A stretch of 64,000 nt of DNA, taken from NCBI GenBank assembly GCA_941918925.1, contig OW799234.1, forward strand, positions 113,621,128 through 113,685,127. The letters are read 5' to 3'. The notes under the pieces are model-generated. The model searched no databases, was not told the origin of the DNA, and worked only from the letters and a program-made list of their open reading frames with translations. The translations under genes were made by a program, and so were the position numbers. The stretch's first letter is position 1. Each line of letters begins with the position of its first letter. Of the stretch, positions 1 to 12,269 are shown piece after piece. Source of the stretch: Phyto melanocephala (Eukaryota; Arthropoda; Insecta; Diptera; Rhinophoridae).

Positions 1-1705
1 AAGTTCATGTTATTATAATTTATTATGTTCGTTTTTTTTACGAAAATTTTAACTAAAGATAACACATAAAAAAACTTCAAATATATAAAAAATGAAAGAT
101 TTTAAAATTGTGCATATACTTGAGATTAATTTAGAATTTTAAACAAATTGAACTCAGTATTAAATATTAATAAAGCTTAACAAAATGTTTGCATCACTAA
201 GGGTACTAAGGCCAGTAAAATTCAATTTAAACATTCGACAGTTTGGACAGGTTGATAAAAAAAATCCATTATTTTAAAATTTAATTTATTTATTTCTCCC
301 TTAAATAAGAAAATGATTCTAATCAGCTTCTGCTTAATCGGTTATGAATAGGATAGTGGCAATAGAGTAATCTGGATGTCCATCCCAGACCCAGACTCTT
401 AACCATTAGTTTCTTAAAATAATACTGATTCTAATATTTATTGTAGTTTCCACCTTGAATTTTTGACCATCATAATGTGTTGATTAAAATATTTTTTGGA
501 AATCGTTCTGAAAGGCTTTTTTAAATAAAATTTACAATATAATGGCGCTGTACACAGAATTTTTAAGCAGATAATATAGAACTTCATAAGAGTATGAGCA
601 TTTCTCCGAGAAATATAATATTTCGCCAAATATTTTTTATTTCCGTCTATTGTGAATAATTATTCGTAAAGTATGATATTCTGTATGATTCTATCCGACT
701 TACTATTCTTTATTGTAGGCAGAGTTAAATGTAACCGTACGCGTCACAGGTTTAGGCTTTGCGAAGTATCTGCTAAAGGAAAGCCTTCAGCTGCGACCTT
801 CAATTAATTTTAGATACTTGCAGCGTCATTGTAATCTTTAGGAAATAAAAAACGCTTAACATTGATAGTCAAATTCTTTTAATATCTTTTATTTTAACAG
901 AAGGATTTATTTTCATAATAGCCAAAGCAAAAAATATTGTAAGAAAATAAATGCAAAAAGTAATTTCCATCTCTGGAAAGTTATGAATCTCTCTAGTTGC
1001 CAATAAACGTTGTACGATTTTTTAGCCATTAATAAAATTCCGTTTTTCTTTTCCCTTTAATTTAATTAATAAAATGTGCATACATAAATTTAACATGGAG
1101 AGTCGTAAACTAAATATAACACGCATATGCCTGCCATAAAAATAAAACCATAAAAGTAAAAATAAGTATATAAAATGTCACTCAGATACTACATACATAA
1201 TATGAGTATAAAATAATATAAATATTTATTTTTAATTTTATAACTTAATAATTGCGTTTAAAGTTTAAAAATTACAGCAAAAGAAATAATAAAAATATAT
1301 TTATTACAAACAAGTGTAACAATCTGAAGTTTTTATTTTGCGGCTTGTTTTTTTTTTTTAATTCGAAATTTATGTAAACAGCATATAATGTTTATGTTTA
1401 AGTGCGGTTAAAACAATCACGAACACACTCAAACCGAAAAATGAAACCAGTAAGTACAAAATGTAAGGCTTCAAACAAATTGTATACAAAACTTAACATA
1501 AGCATAAATTTAAGACTTAAAAAACACACGGCGGATAGAAAATAGTGACTATTTTGCAGCTAATATCGAAAATAAAATTTTAATTCGCTAGCAGGGTTTA
1601 TTGTCACTTTAAACATGCAGTTGTTTTTAAAAGCATTTGCTTTTCTACAAACTTACATTATGGCAATATGGCATAATATCTTAAGTTGACTTAAAGGGCT
1701 GTAAA
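1..1705. other. AT-rich spacer, no gene recognised
   Basis: Very AT-rich sequence with only short, low-complexity open frames on either strand. I saw no protein motif, tRNA-like fold or inverted-repeat element. It could be intronic or intergenic. Confidence 0.6.
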
Positions 1706-2055
1706 TCCCCGTTTAGACAGGGAAACATTTTGTATGGTAGAGAGGGACGGGTGGGGAAGAGAATATGAAATTTGTTTTCCGTTCTCGGAGGCACGCTTTG
1801 TGCATTCATTCATATTGTTTACATTTGCTATGCTTTTTGACATTTACTATATCTCTTTTCGGCGTGCTTTGTTTTCTATGTTTAATATATGACTTTGTTT
1901 GAATAAAAATAAGCAAATAAATAATGTACTAAATAAAATTAAAATATTAACTGAAAAGTTTCCGACAGTAATGTTTCCCTATATGACCGCGAAGAAAAAT
2001 ACAAAAGAGAATTCCAGATGTTTGCCTTCCAAATCTTTCCCTGTGTAAACGGGGA
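1706..2055. repeat. MITE-like element with 20-bp terminal inverted repeats
   Basis: The left end begins TCCCCGTTTAGACAGGGAAA (1706-1725). Positions 2036-2055 are its reverse complement with one mismatch. The 350-bp interior has no coding capacity. The TIR size and non-coding interior fit a non-autonomous DNA transposon. I could not define a target duplication, so the superfamily is open. Confidence 0.6.
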
Positions 2056-2934
2056 CTAACTGTTTAACAATATTGGTTATTAGTTTACTTAAAATGTTTT
2101 TTTTTTTTATTTAAAGTTAAAATTTTTATAGTTAATGGGAATAGAAAAAACATTTTTATTAGTTCAACCTTACGATTTCAGAAATTATATTTGTATATAA
2201 CTTGTTTAAATATCTACAATTGTATTTTTGCACATTCCTACTTAGTCAATAGTGAATATATATTATTTACCTTTAATTCAAAAGACAGTTTTACACAGTT
2301 TATTTTACTAGTATTAAATAAATTGACAATCCCAATTGTTGTATGCCATTGTTGCTATTTTTGTATGTTATTACAATATTGTAAGCTTGTTGTTGATAAT
2401 TTTTATTGACACATTTTGTATTACAACACAAATTCATATCATATGTTTGCAAAATGTTGTATTCAACTCATACAGGGTTGGAAAAACAATAATTTCTTCA
2501 ATATTTTTTTGCTCCCAAAATATTTACTGCCTTGTTCAAAAAAATTATAAACTGTTTATAAAGGGTTTTAAAATTGATTGTCTATGGAAATTTGATTAAT
2601 AAACCTCTTATAAAACTGTTTTAAGTTTTATGATTTAGATCGTTAATATATAAAATAATTTTAAATCAAATGTTTTTTGATATTTTTATCTTTGCTAAAA
2701 ATTATTTTTTAACATATTTTGTAGCTCTGCAGAAGTAAGATTTTATCAACTATCCCCTTCATAATTTTTTATTTACCTGAAGTTTGATATTAATTGATGT
2801 TTAACAATAAAACGAGGCAACTGATACAATGAAATTGTTTTCACATGTGAATAAACCAAAACTGTAATTTAGTGGACAATACAGAATACAATACGGAATT
2901 GTTAATTGAACAATTAGACTTACATATATCGACC
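2056..2934. other. AT-rich spacer, no gene recognised
   Basis: Two overlapping open frames of 72 and 87 codons lie here (2191-2599). Both are T-rich, hydrophobic by composition and lack any recognisable motif, so I treat them as chance frames. Nothing else was seen. Confidence 0.5.
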
Positions 2935-3180
2935 CCTGTGCGTGAAATTATCGTAACTTACAGAAACAAAATTTACAGAAGAGCGTTTTTATCACTTTTA
3001 AATAAATAAAAACGTAAATAACACTGCTACATACGATAAAATGTACACAGTGTTATCTCTGTAACTAAAACAGTTATCGCTGTAATATTTTATCAGCTGA
3101 TTGACTAGTGGATGTAGAATCAATTTGCATAAAAAGTCGATTTCTTAAAAAACGTAACATACGATAATTTTGCGCACAGG
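2935..3180. repeat. Small inverted-repeat element (candidate MITE)
   Basis: CCTGTGCGTGAAATTATCGT at the left end is mirrored at 3155-3180 (reverse complement CCTGTGCGCAAAATTATCGT), about 18 of 20 matching. The roughly 246-bp interior is non-coding. No target duplication could be fixed, so membership of a known superfamily is uncertain. Confidence 0.5.
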
Positions 3181-4119
3181 TTTTGGATTTCAACAAATAT
3201 TAATTATTTAATAATATTTTAAGAAAACAACAACACACACTATACAAGCATGTTTAAATGCAAATAATTGTTGGACATCTGCGTACTTTTTAAGTAAGTT
3301 ATTACAGAATGGGCTACAAGTCACCATGAGATTTAAAAATTTATTTAAACCAAAAAGTTTCTAGATTTTTAAACCCCTTGGTTACTCTTGGTGCACCCTG
3401 TTTTTAACCAGTAAATTTTTATTTTTTATGAATAAAACTACAATGCAGTGTTAAGATTGTCATTAATACTATTACAAAAAGGCATGCACATATTAATCAC
3501 ATAAAAACCCTTAATGTCGACAAACATTCAACTGTGTACCTTCATTTGTGTTCATTTCAGTTTGAGCTACCGCATATGCGATATATATTTTTAAATTAAG
3601 ATAAATGTAATACAATAACTTTATAATTCTATCACGTAGTAAGTAGGAGGGGTAACTACAAATTAAATAAGCAGTTACGGACAATACACCAGACTAAAAC
3701 CGATAGTCTTCGAGGATCAGTAGCGGTACTTTGTAACATTCTAGTCGTACGTAATGTTGGTGGCATTAGAAAATCAATAAAAAATAAATAAAATAAAAAG
3801 CTATAAATATAGCATAAAACGGTTCTCCTCCCAGAAAAAAATAATAGAAACGTTGTTAACTGTATACATTTTCCGTGGCTTTTTTGCATGATCGACGTTA
3901 TATATATTACATATTTACTGGTAAATATATAGACAGATTTTTAAGTTTGCAAATCTGCACAAATTGATTTAGTAATTTTGTATGTTAGTTAAGGAATATT
4001 ACCAGGAGGAACAATATTTTTCTACTTATGAATTCCGTTTTTGGCAATTTTTTAACATATCTTGCCTTTACCTTAAAAGCAGCAATCTCCTTTCCTTGTG
4101 ACGAAATATCCACTCAAGC
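3181..4119. other. AT-rich spacer, no gene recognised
   Basis: Only short frames without motifs, including one of 77 codons on the minus strand (3656-3889) with no recognisable domain. No RNA gene or repeat boundary was found. Confidence 0.5.
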
Positions 4120-4994
4120 TTTTTACACCCGCCACCAAAAAAGTGGTGGGTGTATATTCATTTTGTCATTCCGTTTGTAACACATCGAAATATCCATTTT
4201 AGACCCCATAAATTATATATATTCTGAATCGGGGTTTGACTTCATGACGATCTAACTATGTCCATCCGTCTGTCCGTCTGTTGAAAGCACGATAGAGGTC
4301 GCACCGAAAAAGCTAGGAAGCTCAAATTTTGCCAGAAAAAATGTTTACACAAGGTTTGTTTGGTACTGAAAATGGGCTAAGTCGGAATATTAGGAAGAGA
4401 GTTATAGCTCGTAAAGCAAGAGTAGGTCGAAAAACCCGTGTCCTTCCAACATCGAATAAAATGGAATTGTGTCCAAACGCATTAACGAAGCGCCATGAAA
4501 TTTCGAATGTATATTTCTTAAAAAAATATTCGTCCTAAAAATTGTCAAACTCTATGCATTAGTAAAGGAGTTTTAGATCAAAATGTACGAAAATTTATGT
4601 CGCACAGTGTATTTTTCGGTACGTTTAAACCTTAAAACGTAACAAAACTGACAAAATTCAATGTATGGTTCTAATATATTGCAAGAATTGTTTTTTTGGC
4701 AAAGGCTTTGTACTAATAGAATAATTTATCTATGGACAAAGATTTTGGAAGAATAAAGGACTCTATATTAAAATATTTGAGTTGAGCTTATTAGCAGAAA
4801 CTAACATTACGAAAATATTTTACCAGCATATCGAAGTTATACAAAGAAAGTGAAACATATTTTAGTATCAAGATATTATTCCATAGCGATTACAGTTAAT
4901 ATAAAAATAATAAATTTCGTGAAATAAAAGTTAACAAAATTGGTGGTGGGTACAAAAGATGCGGCAGCGCCGAATATAGTGCTCTTAATTGTTA
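4120..4994 (+). repeat. Dispersed repeat family A, copy 1
   Basis: The copy opens with a hairpin in which ACACCCGCCACC is followed after an A-tract by its complement GGTGGGTGT (4126-4154). A GTCCGTCTG tract (about 4268-4280) follows, then a conserved non-coding body. It closes with GCCGAATATAGTGCTCTTA near 4970-4990. A longer relative lies at 35471-37450. The last segment resembles the end of family B, which suggests a shared origin. The pyrimidine-rich GTCY tract and AT tracts recall Diptera mini-me/DINE-1-type (Helentron-associated) elements. A 69-codon open frame inside it is a by-product of the repeat. Confidence 0.65.
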
Positions 4995-6210
4995 GTTTTC
5001 AAAAACCAAGTTAAAAAATCATTTCTTATGATAAGTTGGCACAGAATGAACTACATAATTGGAATTGTATATAAAGTTGATATTTTTTATTCAATTATTT
5101 TGCAAAACAGTGGATTGTAGTTGCATAATATAAACTTTCAAACCATAGTTAGAATAGATTAAAAAATGATGGTTTGTTTAAATGTTGTGACTGACCTCTA
5201 AATGCAATATGTAAACACTGATTTCCTGTACTTTACATATAAGATTAAGTTTTGTTGAACAGGAATTAGAATATAACAAATAAATATAATAAATAAATAT
5301 TAAAAATAAAAAAATCTAAACATTCGTTATTAGTTACCAAACCTTCATTTAAAGTTTCCTCTGTAAATACATAAATACTTTATCCCGCTTTTAGAAAATA
5401 AAGTTGAACGCATGGCATATTCATACATGTATATGCAACGGCGAACTGATACAACAAAGCTACTTTTTGAGATGTTTTCTCTCAAGGCTTAGTTCGAATA
5501 TCAGGGATGGAAAATTTGTTATGATATGTTAAATTTAATAACATTTGATTAAAAAAACGTCTATATTTGTGAAAAACATTATAAAAGGAGCAAATTCAAC
5601 AAATACACATACATTTTATACATTTATTATCAAAAAAACTACACTTTAGTTAATTATTTAACACCGAAACTAAAATCTCATTTCTCTTCCCTGCATTAAC
5701 ACATTAGCTCAAGGAGAATAGAAAAAAATTTTGACAAAAATCCTTGCTATCAGCTGGGCTGGTAACTTCACCTGTATGAATTTGCCTTGGTTGAACGCGA
5801 TAAGTTTAAGTTTTCGATAAAAATATTTACACTTGTTTGCAGGAAAAATATTTCAATTTTTTTTTATATTTTTAATATTTTCATTAGTACTTTTCATCTC
5901 TTTACCTTTAATTAAAAAAAAAATGAGAATAATCACAAACGTACAATATAGTCATGTTAATGGCTTAATCATTTCTGTTAACGAACGAGTTAATTTGAAT
6001 ATTTCTATTTATGTATGCACATATATATAACCCTGCAGATAAAGTAATTAGTATGTGGTTAGAAATATACAAATTCCTTTTAACCTAAGACTGGTTATAA
6101 ATCTGCGGATTTGTCATAGGAGCCCAACTAGTTCATTTGTTTATAATTTAAATCTAAATTTTGTTACATAGTGAGTATTCTCACCTCACATAAACTGCAC
6201 CACCACAAAG
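4995..6210. other. AT-rich spacer, no gene recognised
   Basis: Low-complexity A/T tracts and a short frame at 5833-6030 with a leucine/phenylalanine-rich translation of no recognisable family. The right edge is the left flank of the non-LTR retrotransposon tail. Confidence 0.5.
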
Positions 6211-6296
6211 TTTTTTTAAATTATTAATAATTTTTTTTTTTTTTTTTTTTTTTTAATTTTTTTTTTTTTTTTTTTTTTTTAATTTTTTTTTTTTTT
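6211..6296 (-). repeat. Poly(A) tail of the retrotransposon (poly-T on +)
   Basis: After a short AT stretch come two runs of 24 T, each followed by AA, and then 14 T. This is the 3' end of the minus-strand element. The equal 24-base spacing is unusual for a simple tail. Confidence 0.8.
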
Positions 6297-6459
6297 CCAA
6301 TAATCCAGTACATTTTTGTTGCCTCAGCGCCTTATAGGCATTATTGAGGCGAGTTGGTAAAAATTACATATTAGTTATGATTATCAGTATTCAAAAAAGA
6401 GAAAAAAAAAATACAATAAAATTTGCATCATATTAATACATTTTGATATCAAAACTATT

Positions 6460-9245
6460 TTACATCAGAAGTTCTTCTAAATTTTGAAATAAATAATTTT
6501 TCAAAAATTTCTTAAATATTGAAATTCTATTTATCATTTTCAAGTATTGAGGTAAGTTATTAAACTCACAACTACCCATATATTCAATTCTTTGTTTGGT
6601 TGTTTCCAACCTACACCTTGCTACTGACAAATTGCTGTTATTCCTTGTATTGTGTGACTCTTGATTCCTTGTAAACCGAATAGTGTGATGACCAATATTG
6701 TGTACAATTTTAAAGACATATATCAAAATTTGCAATTTGTAAATACCAAAAACTGGCAAAACTGTTTTGAATTTATCCTTATATAATGATATTGTTGGGA
6801 ACGTAATAGGAAGATTAGAAACCACTTTTAAGGCTTTATTTTGGCATCGTTGAAGTGATTTAAGCTCATTACATTGCTTCCATCCATATACGGCAGTTAA
6901 GTAATTCAAATGACTTTGAATAAGGGCATTGTATATTAAAATTTTTGTTTTACGATCAAATTTATTTTTAAACTCTGTAGATATACACCTAAGTACTTTA
7001 TTGAGTTGACGTCGTAAATTTCACTACCATCGACATAAATACTAAAGTTTATGTTATTGTGACAATGCGGTTTAAATCGAATCAACTTTGTTTTATTCGC
7101 ATTCAATATAAGCTTATTAATTCTAGTATATTCCAAAATAAGAGCAGTATCTCGTTCCATATAAGCTTTTGCCACGGTTTCATGCTTATATGGGTAAAAC
7201 AGACAAATATCGTCAGCATAAATAAATAGCCTCCCATGTAATCCAAGGTTTTTTATATCATTAAGATAAATTGTAAAGAGTAAAGGCCCCAAAACACTGC
7301 CTTGTGGAACACCATGCTCGACAGGTTTGAACAAGCTCTTATCTGCGTTAATTTTAACGTATTGTTTACGATTTACCAAGTAACTTTTAAAGAGAGACAA
7401 TTCTTTCCCACAAATTCCATAGTATCTAAGTTTTCTAACAAGAATATCATGGTCTATGAGATCAAAAGCTTTAGTTAGATCAAAAAAAACACCAGCTACC
7501 CCATTAAATCCTTCATCCAGTCCCTTACAAATGAAATTTACAACATTAAGAACAGCTTCCTCGGTACCACATCCTTTCCTAAAACCATATTGATAGTCGT
7601 TTAACAAATTATTATTCCTCATATATTCTGACATTTGATTATACAAAATTTTCTCAAATACGTTATCGATGACGGATAATACAGTTATTGGTCTAAACAT
7701 TTCAGCACTGGAGGCATTATTTTCCTTTGGTATCGGAACCACTTGATCTATCATATTATTAAAAACATTTACCAAATAAGGTGTCAAAACATCAGAGCAC
7801 ATTTTCAGTACTTTAGGTGATATGTTATCATGGCCACAACTTTTATTGTGTGGTAGATTAGCCACAATGTTTTGCAACTCATCATGCGTAGTGTGTTCTA
7901 AGCAAAATCTATAATTAGGTTGAACAAGAGTTCTCAAAGAATTGCACGAGTCAGATGTTATTTGATTCATTCGAAATTTTAAGTCCTTAATCGATTTCAC
8001 AAAGTAAGTATTAAGAATCTCAGCCTTTTGAAAATCATTTGAAATTATATCTCCACTTAAATCTTTTATTGTAATCGACTTAGTTTGTTGTCTACCTAGA
8101 GTTTCATTTAAGAAATTCCAGCACTTTTTTGGATCTTGTTGAATTTCGCTTAAATTGTCCCTATAATAGTTATTCATGGACTCCTTGCAAGCTCTTTTGA
8201 TTACACCACTAATACGTTTAAGCCTTTTCTCTATATCGGTTTCACCAGGTTTTTTCCTTCTCATTTTCAAAAGATTTTTTTTAAACTCTATTAATTTTTG
8301 TAAGTTTCCATTTATCCAAGGTGTCATCTCATGCCGAATCAATCTTTTATGTTGTTTTACGACTGTACAAGATTGAATAACATTACCAACACACGATATC
8401 AACGTTGAAGTATCCAGTGATGGATTACCAGTTATACATATACTTGGTAAAATAGTTCGAATTTCGCTTTTTACGCGGTCATAATCACAATATAATCGCC
8501 CATCTCTCTTAAAAACTTGGGATTGAGCTTCAATTTCTATTTCACAAGACAATAGGTTATGGTCAGAAAGTCTATTTTCCACTGAGCCAATACGAAAAGA
8601 ACTTAATATGTTGCTATAAACATGGTCAATAGAAGTACCACTATTGGGACGGGTAACCAAAGTGTGGCGATTCGTAAAATCATAGTTGGCAAGTAAATTT
8701 ATAAGATCTTCCGATAAATTTATATTTAAAGTATCAATATTCGAGTCACCGACAAAAACACATGGGTTGCGACCAACATTAATTAAAATATTTTCCAAAT
8801 TTGACAAAAATCTAATCATTTCACACTTTGGCGATCTATAAAACGATACAAATTTGACGGGTTTGCCATTGGATTTGTTGCTGTTTAATGTTAAAACAAT
8901 TGATTCAACAAAGTCATTACTTACACAGGATTCTACTTCGTATTTTAAACTTTCGGATATAAAAATTGATGTACCACCATAACTATCTGATCTACAGCAA
9001 TGAACCGAATTATAACCAGCTATTTTATAAATTTTAGACAAATCTTTACGAATCCAGGTTTCCTGAACAGCAATAATATTGGGTAGCCGGGGTAGGTTTG
9101 CAACTATAGTTTTAAACTTATTAAACTTTTCAATTGAAGAAAAACTTCTGATATTGATTGATATTACGTTAAAAAATGAACTTATGTTATTATTTACAAA
9201 ATTTTTGAATAATTTTAAACTAGAAAAATATTGATTATTACTCAT
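6460..9245 (-). pseudogene. ORF2: endonuclease / reverse transcriptase, one frameshift
   Basis: It encodes the enzyme that nicks target DNA and copies element RNA. The first 769 codons hold an endonuclease with QETW (catalytic Glu), GDSNID and SDHNLL motifs. The RT blocks follow: FRPITVLS, YGFRKG, FFDLTKAFD, GVPQGSVLGPLLF and the catalytic IYADDICLF, then NANKTKLIRF and YLGVYL. The frame stops at 6936, but the adjacent frame continues from about 6974 (EFKNKFDRKTK) through a 149-codon C-terminal part ending at 6460. A single-base indel near 6975-6990 explains the break. Just before the FRPITV block the text runs NMIDQVVPIPKEN, where roughly ten residues seem to be missing, probably an in-frame deletion. 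Start chosen at the ATG 57 bp after ORF1. The total of about 940 residues is normal for EN-RT proteins. The product would be truncated and probably inactive. Confidence 0.88.
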
Positions 9246-9302
9246 AAAAATAGAGAAAAAAAAATATAAGAAATATTTACATAGATAATTTATTTATAAA
9301 GA

Positions 9303-10283
9303 TTAAACATCGTTGAAATCTTCATCAGGAGCTAAATGCTGCGATCTACGTTTTTGCTTGTTAGTGGCAGCTTCAAGTAACAGACCATCAATTTCTTCCT
9401 CACATTTTACGATTTTTGGCTTGGACAACTCACTTCTTTTTATAAAAACTTTCCCACCAACAGCATAAACGCTGCGGTATCCAACTTGTTTTAGAGATTT
9501 GGCATAGTTTACTAAACTCATTGTTTCTCTACTCAAGTAATCATTGACAAACACTTTCCTTGTTAATTCTTTTTCCATTAATTTTGGTTTAATTGACATC
9601 ATTGTGTCTTTTGCTTTTTTAGAATTAAACTTCACCACCATTACCTGCTTTTTTTCGTTATTTTCATTTTTCTTGTCACTCGATGCATTCCTCTTCTTAA
9701 TGAAATAAGCTTCATCAATAACTTCTGGTTGCAAATCTACACCAGCATCTCTGGACAGCTTTAAAACAGTATCTGCGGCAGACATTCCATCTATTACTTT
9801 AACACCTCTTATCAAACAGTCATTCCTGACTCGTTGATCGTTTAAAAATCTTACAGAATTTTGTAATGTTTTTACTTCTTCTTTTAACATCTTGTTTTCC
9901 TTCTGCACAATTTCCAATTTCTTTTTGTTTTCAGCTACTCCTCTCAGTATGTCATCGTATTGCTTAGACATAAAAGTCATGGTTTCATGCAAATACGACA
10001 GCTGATCGAGCTTTTTCAGTTCTGTTTTTATTTTATTCAATTCTTTTTTAATGGTACCACTATTATTGTTATTATTACCATCACACAAATGGCACACAAA
10101 TTCTTCTTCTTCATGTTTTAGTAAATACTCATATTCGCGCTTATTCAATGCAGTACAAACTACATGATATTTTTTTGAGCACTTGTCACATTCAATAAAC
10201 TCATCGCCATCTTTGACTTCTAAGTTACATTGAGCGCATATCACTTTATTGTTTTGAATACTTCGGCGACCTTTTGGAGGCAT
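9303..10283 (-). CDS. ORF1: PHD finger, coiled coil and FP-like C-terminal domain
   Basis: 326-aa ORF1-type protein of the retrotransposon, expected to bind element RNA and assemble the ribonucleoprotein. Residues 16-68 form a PHD-type zinc finger with C4HC3 spacing (CAQC, CDKC, H, C, CHLC). Residues 75-150 are charged and heptad-like (lysine/glutamate/leucine), consistent with a coiled coil used for trimerisation. Residues 155-310 resemble the C-terminal part of insect retrotransposon ORF1 proteins related to the baculovirus FP-like domain (FVNDYLSRETMSLVNYAK, then VGGKVFIKR). This domain assignment is from memory of the pattern, not a search. The frame is uninterrupted, unlike ORF2. The start is the first ATG, followed by a basic MPPKGRR segment. 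The stop lies 57 bp before the ORF2 ATG. Confidence 0.8.
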   Translation of the reverse strand: MPPKGRRSIQNNKVICAQCNLEVKDGDEFIECDKCSKKYHVVCTALNKREYEYLLKHEEEEFVCHLCDGNNNNNSGTIKKELNKIKTELKKLDQLSYLHETMTFMSKQYDDILRGVAENKKKLEIVQKENKMLKEEVKTLQNSVRFLNDQRVRNDCLIRGVKVIDGMSAADTVLKLSRDAGVDLQPEVIDEAYFIKKRNASSDKKNENNEKKQVMVVKFNSKKAKDTMMSIKPKLMEKELTRKVFVNDYLSRETMSLVNYAKSLKQVGYRSVYAVGGKVFIKRSELSKPKIVKCEEEIDGLLLEAATNKQKRRSQHLAPDEDFNDV

Positions 10284-10460
10284 ATTTCATATCATATGAA
10301 TTCCCCGTAGTTTGATTAATAAAATGCGAAGTTTTGTTTAATTAAACTTATAAATTGATCGGTTTAATTTAAATTAATAAAAACTTTGATAATCACCAGA
10401 AAAAATTTGACGTTTACACGGTGTTAACTAAGTGTTAAAATCGTTAGTTTTAAATATAGA

Positions 10461-12269
10461 AAAAGAACAGATAGCTAACTAGTCTGATGTTAGAAGAAAC
10501 TTGTATATTTCTAGACACATTCTAGTTAATTTATCTATAGGGAAAGCAATAGCGTAGCTTTAATTTTTTTTGAAGGTGGCATAAGCTTAAAAATTGTTTT
10601 CTTGCATAATCTTAAACTGAGTTAATGTTATATGTACAAAAGTACACAGAGAAAACAGTATTGATTTTGAGTACCACAATTGTTGCCAATCGCAAAGTTT
10701 AGTTGTGATTGCAGAATTTTACGGTTTCCTCTACAGAATTTTGTTTCGAAATATCAATATATAGTCTTCACTATGAAATTATGATTCTTGCAATAAAAAC
10801 TTTATAACTACAAAAGAAAAATTCGTTTTAAATAACTGAACCATTCGAATAGCAATGAATTTGAGTTTTCGTTATCTGGGTGTACTCCTCAATTTTGCTG
10901 TGGGCGAATTATGAGTTTGTTTATTTTTAGTTACAGCGTGTGAGATCTACCACCTTTTCTACAGCCTTGCTACAACTAGTAATATGGCTTGTCCAAAGCC
11001 TAACTAGTTAAAAATTTAGCTACAGGGAAACGAGAATATGTAAACACAAAGAAAATAGCACATCTGTGTTTCATAATTGTAAAAATTACAAATAAATGCA
11101 ATAACTATCTTTTGTGTTGGTTCGTATGTGTGTCTTTTTCAACCACATATTCATGCATGCATACTCGTATACACACAAGCACACTGAAATAAGGTGTAGC
11201 ATAAAGGAATAATTACGAAGGAAATAAATAAAACCAGAAAACTTCTCGTGGCCACTGAAATAAAAAAAATATATTTTTTATTTAACCTTAATGGGATGAA
11301 TCTGATGAATTTAATTACTATTGGTAAAATGGTTCATTTAATCGGATTTATGTCATTCTTATTCATATTCATTTTGTTCATGCTTTAAGCACTTTTAAGG
11401 GGGGGGGGTTGGGTTTTGTGGTAAATCCATTTAAAAGACATCATAGGTAATTGAAAAAGAATTCAAGGAAAGTTTCTAAGAAATTTTTGTATTAAATTCG
11501 ACTATTTTAGGGGTTTTCCGAATTGTTTTTTTCACAATGATTAAATATTTTTTAGTGGACAGCTGAAAAATTTTACTTAATGTTAAGACTTTAAAATGGC
11601 TAAAATATATTTTTTTCACTAAAGGTGTAAATTTGTTAAATTGTGGTATATACGTAATGATTGTTTTCTTTTATTAAAAAAATATTTGCTTTACATTAAT
11701 AACACTAGTCGTCAAAAAAAATCGGGAGCGTGATTTTTATTGATTATAGAGCGATGAGTCCAAATCTGTTCTATCACGTCTAGTTTTAAAGATATTCTTA
11801 TTTAAATAAAATACTGATATTGAAATATTTAATGCGTATTTAATACAACAAAAGTAAATAATCTTACATCTAAATGGCTTATATTGTAAAAACTAAAATT
11901 TTATATGATATTTAATATTTATATAAAATTAAAAATTAATTATTATTTGGTATATGACTATCTTTTATAAGTGTTATCTGCTGTTTCCCGATTGATTTCT
12001 CAGCTGAAATTTGCTTACATTTCTGCGGGGAAACATGCCGTTATATCCCTTCACCATGCTCATCGCACCTAGATTTTCTCGGAAAAATAAAAACATAAGT
12101 TCTTATTAATCTGATCCAAAGAAATTACAAAAGATATGATGTGGTTGTGCTCCTGAACCACAAAATGCAAGAACCTGCACCTAATTGTGAATAAAATCAA
12201 CATTTGTGCAGCGATTTTCACAATAAATAGCTGACTTTATTTCCAGTACACCTAGCTTTTTGAATAAAG
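10461..12269. other. Spacer, no gene recognised
   Basis: AT-rich sequence with a run of about nine G at 11401-11409 and no open frame with a recognisable motif. The first part (10301-10460) may include the 5' UTR of the retrotransposon. Confidence 0.5.

Larger units (their letters stand above)
6211..10300 (-). mobile_element. Near-complete CR1/Jockey-type non-LTR retrotransposon
   Basis: On the minus strand the order is ORF1 (PHD finger, coiled coil, C-terminal domain), a 57-bp gap, ORF2 (apurinic-type endonuclease and reverse transcriptase), a 160-bp 3' UTR and a long poly(A). There are no LTRs, integrase or RNase H domain. ORF1 with a PHD finger and ORF2 with EN plus RT are known from the CR1/Jockey superfamily. 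I cannot fix the clade by eye. The 5' boundary upstream of the ORF1 ATG (10283) is unclear; I could not match a target duplication to the flank left of the poly(T). One frameshift and a probable small in-frame deletion in ORF2 make this copy non-autonomous, although it is otherwise well preserved. Confidence 0.85.

Noticed and set aside
4329..4538. 69-codon basic protein
   Set aside because: It lies inside dispersed family A, and the homologous region at 35.7 kb does not preserve the frame.
6211..6240. Target-site duplication for the 6.2-10.3 kb retrotransposon
   Set aside because: I compared the left flank (ACTGCACCACCACAAAG) with 10300-10700 and found no convincing match.
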